From the NCBI RefSeq assembly GCF_001638985.1, contig NW_017265135.1, positions 1,417,223 to 1,481,222 of the forward strand: 64,000 nt of DNA, read 5' to 3'. How positions within the stretch are numbered: position 1 is the first letter of the stretch; every line of letters starts with the position of its first letter. Made by a program: the position numbers and the translations under genes. The notes under the pieces were generated by a model. The model ran no database searches and was not told where the DNA came from. It saw only the letters and a program-made list of their open reading frames with translations. This DNA comes from Phycomyces blakesleeanus NRRL 1555(-) (taxonomy: Eukaryota; Mucoromycota; Mucoromycetes; Mucorales; Phycomycetaceae). Below, piece by piece: positions 59,945 through 64,000 of this stretch.

Positions 59945-60587
59945 ATGGTAAGCCGTCTTTTTGATTTAGCAGATGCCAGACCAAGATGGATGGATGGATG
60001 AATGAATGAATAGAAGCGAGACGATTATTATCAGCACATATTACGCGTCCAAAGACGACCCACGACTGATTGCCCTTCCTTGAACTTGACAGAGTAAGGG
60101 TACTTCCTCGTTCGGTAAGCGCCACACCAAGTCGCACACCCTCTGCCGTCGTTGCGGTAGACGTTCTTTCCATAACCAGAAAAAGACCTGTGCTCAGTGC
60201 GGTTACCCTGCTGCCAAGATCAGATCTTGTAAGTCGTCAATTCCAATCGATTCAGCAACAACAAATACATACATATATATATATATATATAGATATACTT
60301 TCGCACATACGCACAAAACACCTGCACATGCTTAAAAATATATCAATTTTTTTACCTTAATAGTCAACTGGTCCGAGAAGGGTCAGCGCAGAAAGACCAC
60401 CGGTACTGGTCGCATGCGTCACTTGAAGGAGGTCCATCGTCGCTTCAAGAACGGTTTCCGTGAGGGTAAGAACAAGACTTTGTTTTTTTTTTGTTTTGCT
60501 TCTAGTGTGTGTTATAAAATTAAACTAAAATCGAATTCAATGACAGGTACCCAAGCCAAGAAGCAGACTGTTGCTGCCACCGCTTAA
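59945..60587 (+). CDS. RPL37: 60S ribosomal protein L37 (eL37)
   Basis: Four exons (59945-59947, 60093-60228, 60364-60465, 60547-60587) give 93 residues, the standard length. The first exon codes only the initiator Met, and the 145-base intron 1 begins right after the ATG. The protein reads [20 protein letters not shown], with the four zinc ligands Cys19, Cys22, Cys34 and Cys37 in [10 protein letters not shown] and CAQCGYP. It ends KKQTVAATA. It is a small zinc-binding protein of the large ribosomal subunit that packs against 5.8S/25S rRNA. Coding bases are clearly more GC-rich at third positions than in neighbouring genes, as expected for a highly expressed gene. Confidence 0.96.
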
Positions 60588-61028
60588 ATAAAATAAAAAT
60601 GAAAGAAATTGAACAAAGCCTGGACGATCGTCTATAGACTCCTCTATCATTCCTACAGTGCACCAATAAAAGCGATTGATAAAAAAAACCAAGTACTAGA
60701 GGAAAACGGTTGGGTGGGTGGTCCGTGCAATCGCTCTGTAATTCAATGAAGAAAGAGGGACTTTTTTTTATATATCGACAATTGTTATTGTATTAAATAA
60801 ATATTTTTTTAAAATATTTATGTTAATATCAATATCAATATCAATATCAATTGCAACATAATACGTTACCAGATTCACTACTCTTGTGATTACTATATTC
60901 TGATACTTCTTTATCCTACCTATCTATCTACCTACATACCTACATATCACTACCTACCTATAAGACTGTTTTCGATTTGCGATCATGTTTTTTTTCCGAC
61001 TGTTTGAGCTTATTCCAGATCGGGAAGA
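60588..61028. other. Spacer between RPL37 and regulator
   Basis: About 440 bases with no gene. It contains an AATATC hexamer array at about 60823-60850, a CTAC/CTAT-type array at about 60916-60960 and the RPL37 3' region. Confidence 0.5.
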
Positions 61029-62972
61029 ATGAATTGTAAAATAAGTATTTGGGGCAGCTGGGTCTGGCTTACTCTTCTTCTCCATTTGCATGTCATTGGC
61101 CATTTAAAGCTCCACATGCACAATCACGATCTTTATTACTATTCTACTGACCATATATTCACTCCAGAAACTACTCCAGAACCGGTTTCTTCGAGCAATC
61201 CCATTGACAAGCCAGACGTATTAGACATAGATTACATCGTTCACCTTCAACTGAGCTCTTTTACAGACCTTCATTGCCTCTTGGAAACATCTACAACCCG
61301 TCTTTCTCAATCATCCAACCAAAAACATTACACCAGAAATGACAATACAACCCAATCTCACTACGACACAGACCAAAATCGTGAGCACAAACACCTTTGT
61401 CTAAAAGCATCCAAGATGGACTTGCTTCGCCTCAAAAACATTGAACAAGCTATCCCAGCTTCCATTAGAAATACTATTGAGAGCTCCCACATGTTAGATG
61501 TGCTAATGAGCCGTGCAGTGTCACACTGGTGCTGCATCGGATTCAAGGTTGCTCCGATTCGACTGGAACTTATCCGAGATTGGCATAATGCACCTCTTCC
61601 CATTGTCTACTCTATTGCTGCTATAAGCCTCGTTACCTTTATTGATCATAGTCAACAAAAAAACTACGCCAACAAGAATGCAAAGAGGAATGCGTCACTA
61701 TTCGCAAAAGGTGCTGCCATGGTATTCTATCAAAAGGCTAGACAACATATGGAAGACGTTCTGTTTGAAGACGAGCTTGAGCCAAGTGTACTACAATCCT
61801 ACTTTTGCTTGAGTTACATATCTAATCTCCTGCGTCTTCCCGATCAGCAGCGTGCCTGGGCTAGCCTAGCAAGTATAGGACTCCTTCAGAGTGCCAATGC
61901 AATCAAGGCTGGGAAAGAAATAGATGAACTGACAATGCTGTGTTGGTATCGCTGGTATTACATTGATGCCTGGGTGAGCTTATCTCGCAACATTGTGTGC
62001 CTCCTTCCAGACGATATTCCACTTCCTCGCCTCAAGGAGACTAAAGATACATCTTATTCAGGGATTCAGTGCAACCCCTCTCTGCCCACTGGAGATGCAG
62101 AAAGGGCTTTTGATCGGCTTAACTTGTATCAGTTCAGTGCCATGTCGCGTTACATGCGCCGCTTTATTCGGGCGATTCATTCTGGTGATTTGTTTGACAT
62201 TTCGAACGACGGTGAGGATAGGGACAACGCCTACATTTCTCCATCACCTCTCTATTACGAATTAGCCAGCCAGCTGCAAACTTGGTACGATCTTCAGCCG
62301 CATGCTTCTCAACTGAGACCACCGTTCAAAGAAATTCAGAACTCTCCTAGCTCTGCCTTCAATCCTCGCATTGATATACATCTTTATTTGTGCTACCACT
62401 CCATGCGGCTTGTCCTCCTCTTCCAGTTCCTTCACCCAAGACATCCACCATCTCTTCATATCATCCTTGATTCGCTTGAAACAAACATCATCCTGCTTCA
62501 AGCTCTTCAGCATCTACACGCGGTTGGCTGTGACCAAAGCACATACCATGTCATGTTTTTTGCCATCCACAATGCGGCAAAACGTGTTTTCTTGTATGCC
62601 CAGGCGAACACTGAGCTGCGGTTCTTATTGTCCTATGCAAGAGAACAACTTCAGATGAACCTTACTATCCTGTTGGGAACACAGTCATTTGAAAACGATA
62701 TTTTCATGCTCCAACTCTACGCAGAGAAGATTGAGCATGATCTACAGGAAATTGGTATCACAATGGAAGCCTGGGAGGCTCCAAAAAACAATTCGCTTCC
62801 GGGAACCTTTGTTTTCCGGCTTAATTCTCAGGCCAAAAAAATGGCACAACATTTGAATGGAAATAGTACATTTGGGTCTGATATAAACAACCAAAAAAAG
62901 AGTCTGGTTGCGAAACGTCAATCAGGTAAAATGGGAAGATGGACAGAGCGAGTTCAGGGTATTCATCCTTAA
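61029..62972 (+). CDS. Fungal-specific transcription factor domain protein without zinc cluster
   Basis: A single exon of 647 residues. Residues from about 150 resemble the fungal_trans middle homology region of Zn2Cys6 regulators: ELIRDWHNAPLPIVYSIAAI, AAMVFYQKARQHMEDVLFED, LQSYFCLSYISNLLRLPDQQ, AWASLASIGLLQSANA and WYRWYYIDAWVSLSRN. Zn2Cys6 proteins normally place a Cys6 DNA-binding cluster before this region. Here no such cluster is seen. Instead the N-terminus is MNCKISIWGSWVWLTLLLHL, hydrophobic, followed by a His/Asn-rich tract. The real start could be a later Met (for example MDLLRLKNIEQAI around residue 130), or an upstream exon with the cluster may be missing or lost. It probably regulates transcription with a partner or has another role, and this is inference. 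The C-terminus is basic. Confidence 0.72.
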   Translation: MNCKISIWGSWVWLTLLLHLHVIGHLKLHMHNHDLYYYSTDHIFTPETTPEPVSSSNPIDKPDVLDIDYIVHLQLSSFTDLHCLLETSTTRLSQSSNQKHYTRNDNTTQSHYDTDQNREHKHLCLKASKMDLLRLKNIEQAIPASIRNTIESSHMLDVLMSRAVSHWCCIGFKVAPIRLELIRDWHNAPLPIVYSIAAISLVTFIDHSQQKNYANKNAKRNASLFAKGAAMVFYQKARQHMEDVLFEDELEPSVLQSYFCLSYISNLLRLPDQQRAWASLASIGLLQSANAIKAGKEIDELTMLCWYRWYYIDAWVSLSRNIVCLLPDDIPLPRLKETKDTSYSGIQCNPSLPTGDAERAFDRLNLYQFSAMSRYMRRFIRAIHSGDLFDISNDGEDRDNAYISPSPLYYELASQLQTWYDLQPHASQLRPPFKEIQNSPSSAFNPRIDIHLYLCYHSMRLVLLFQFLHPRHPPSLHIILDSLETNIILLQALQHLHAVGCDQSTYHVMFFAIHNAAKRVFLYAQANTELRFLLSYAREQLQMNLTILLGTQSFENDIFMLQLYAEKIEHDLQEIGITMEAWEAPKNNSLPGTFVFRLNSQAKKMAQHLNGNSTFGSDINNQKKSLVAKRQSGKMGRWTERVQGIHP

Positions 62973-64000
62973 GCTCGTACACAATAAACCGTTACGCGAG
63001 GAGACTGGGTGAAGGAGTCCCAGGAAAAAAAACAACAACAACAAAAACAACAAGGATCCCCTCTTTTCAACTCTCAAGATTATTTTTTTAGCTTTTTTTG
63101 GTTCTTGAAAAAAAAAAGAAGTATATTTTACTCATATTCTCGAGTAAGAGAAAGATATATGGACTCTTTACTTCTCATCTTGTTTCTCTAGTAAAAGGTA
63201 TAATTACTATTACTTGGGATATGAATGAAAATTATTTATTCTGCTTTTTTATGGCCGTGTATTTGTATATATCTTTCTATACTTAGAAGACACTGTGTGA
63301 GCAGGTGAAATTGGCCTACAATAATATTTGAATTAAACACAAAATTATCACTTAATACACTTGGACATAATATTTTTATGGTCTAAGCTGCAAAAATAAT
63401 ACAAACCCATTGTGAATAAAAAAAATTATGAATACTATGTAAAAACTATTTCATTTTTCTTCTTCTTTGAAACAAAACACATAACAATTCCAGGGCCTCT
63501 CAATCTTAATATAAACGTGAGCTTAAATTAAAATATTCCTTTAGGCGTTTCGGAGATCTCCCACCAAAATATTACAATTAATATTGTGTGTGCTACATTG
63601 GACTGTATTATATGTAGTTTTATAGCCATTAATCATCTTCAGCGGCCTTGAATAAGTGCTACTTTTTAAAATATATGGTTACCATTACACTAATAGTCTT
63701 CTTTTTTTTTTTTTTTTTTTACATATTTATAGCCTATGGCTATTGCTTCCTAATAGTAATAAACGTTGACCCACGCAAGCTGAAAGAGCACAGAAAAAAG
63801 AAAGATAAAGATGAGTATATGGTTGTGGCGTAATGGGGATAAGACTAACTGGTAAACCATACTAGCTACTCTTAAAATACACTCTTTAAACTTTGATGTA
63901 TTTGATAGACTAATAATATCATCACCCTTCTGAAACTGAGTATAATTATCTTCCAAAGTAAGGATTTTTCTTTAATATTTTCACTCCAATTATCTATGCC
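62973..64000. other. Terminal intergenic region
   Basis: About 1 kb with no supported gene. A CAA-type run follows the stop near 63035-63055, and a T18 run lies near 63703-63720. Several short Phe/Tyr/Lys-rich frames are repeat translations. A minus-strand open frame at 63750-63956 has no family resemblance. Confidence 0.5.

Noticed and set aside
63810..63870. tRNA-like stretch near TGGCGTAATGGGGATAAG
   Set aside because: No acceptor stem pairing or T-loop consensus follows at the right distance.

Overview
The window looks like nuclear DNA of a filamentous fungus, most likely a Mucoromycota (Mucorales-type) species. The intergenic DNA is very AT-rich, and genes are split by many short GT-AG introns of about 50-130 bases. 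The protein set is fungal: PEX16, an Ups2-type PRELI protein, a YHM2-type carrier, an Mcm1-type MADS protein, a Mkk1/2-type kinase and a small CRIB protein. The transposon remnants also resemble families common in Mucoromycota. The genus cannot be fixed from sequence reading alone.

Layout. 1-7 kb: one Gln/His-rich hypothetical protein (minus) and a long repeat-rich gap with one weak two-exon ORF. 7.1-9.7 kb: a tandem pair of etherase-type glutathione transferases with identical intron phases. 10.8-22.9 kb: a transposon-rich island with two paralogous F-box genes, a decayed DDE transposase between them, a Tc1/mariner relic, a diverged tandem repeat, and a detached transposase N-terminal fragment. 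23.5-28.4 kb (minus): PEX16, an Ups2-like PRELI protein, and a small CRIB protein. 29.8-38.2 kb: a GH47 alpha-mannosidase (11 exons), a transcription-factor-like protein carrying two copies of one domain, a MITE with about 54-base terminal inverted repeats, and the MADS gene. 39.8-46.1 kb: NatB auxiliary subunit NAA25/Mdm20 (20 exons) facing a YHM2-type mitochondrial carrier. 46.7-54.8 kb: a coiled-coil hypothetical, a 5'-nucleotidase-type metallophosphoesterase, the LYR assembly factor MZM1 and a MINDY-type deubiquitinase. 55.9-63 kb: a G-protein alpha subunit, a MAPKK, ribosomal protein L37 and a fungal_trans regulator lacking a zinc cluster.

Functional themes, inferred from families: signalling (G alpha, MAPKK, CRIB protein, MADS factor), mitochondrial work (PRELI lipid transfer, YHM2 carrier, LYR complex III factor), peroxisome biogenesis, N-glycan trimming, N-terminal acetylation, and ubiquitin handling (F-box pair, MINDY). 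The order looks like ordinary eukaryotic gene order, not an operon. I found no convincing tRNA, rRNA or CRISPR, and no clear undescribed multi-gene system. The most unusual items are a predicted 5-base micro-exon in the G alpha gene, a GC-AG intron in NAA25, the MITE, the domain-duplicated regulator, and homopolymer frameshifts in the transposase relics.

All exon models were built by hand from splice signals, reading phase and protein-family fit. None was checked against transcripts.
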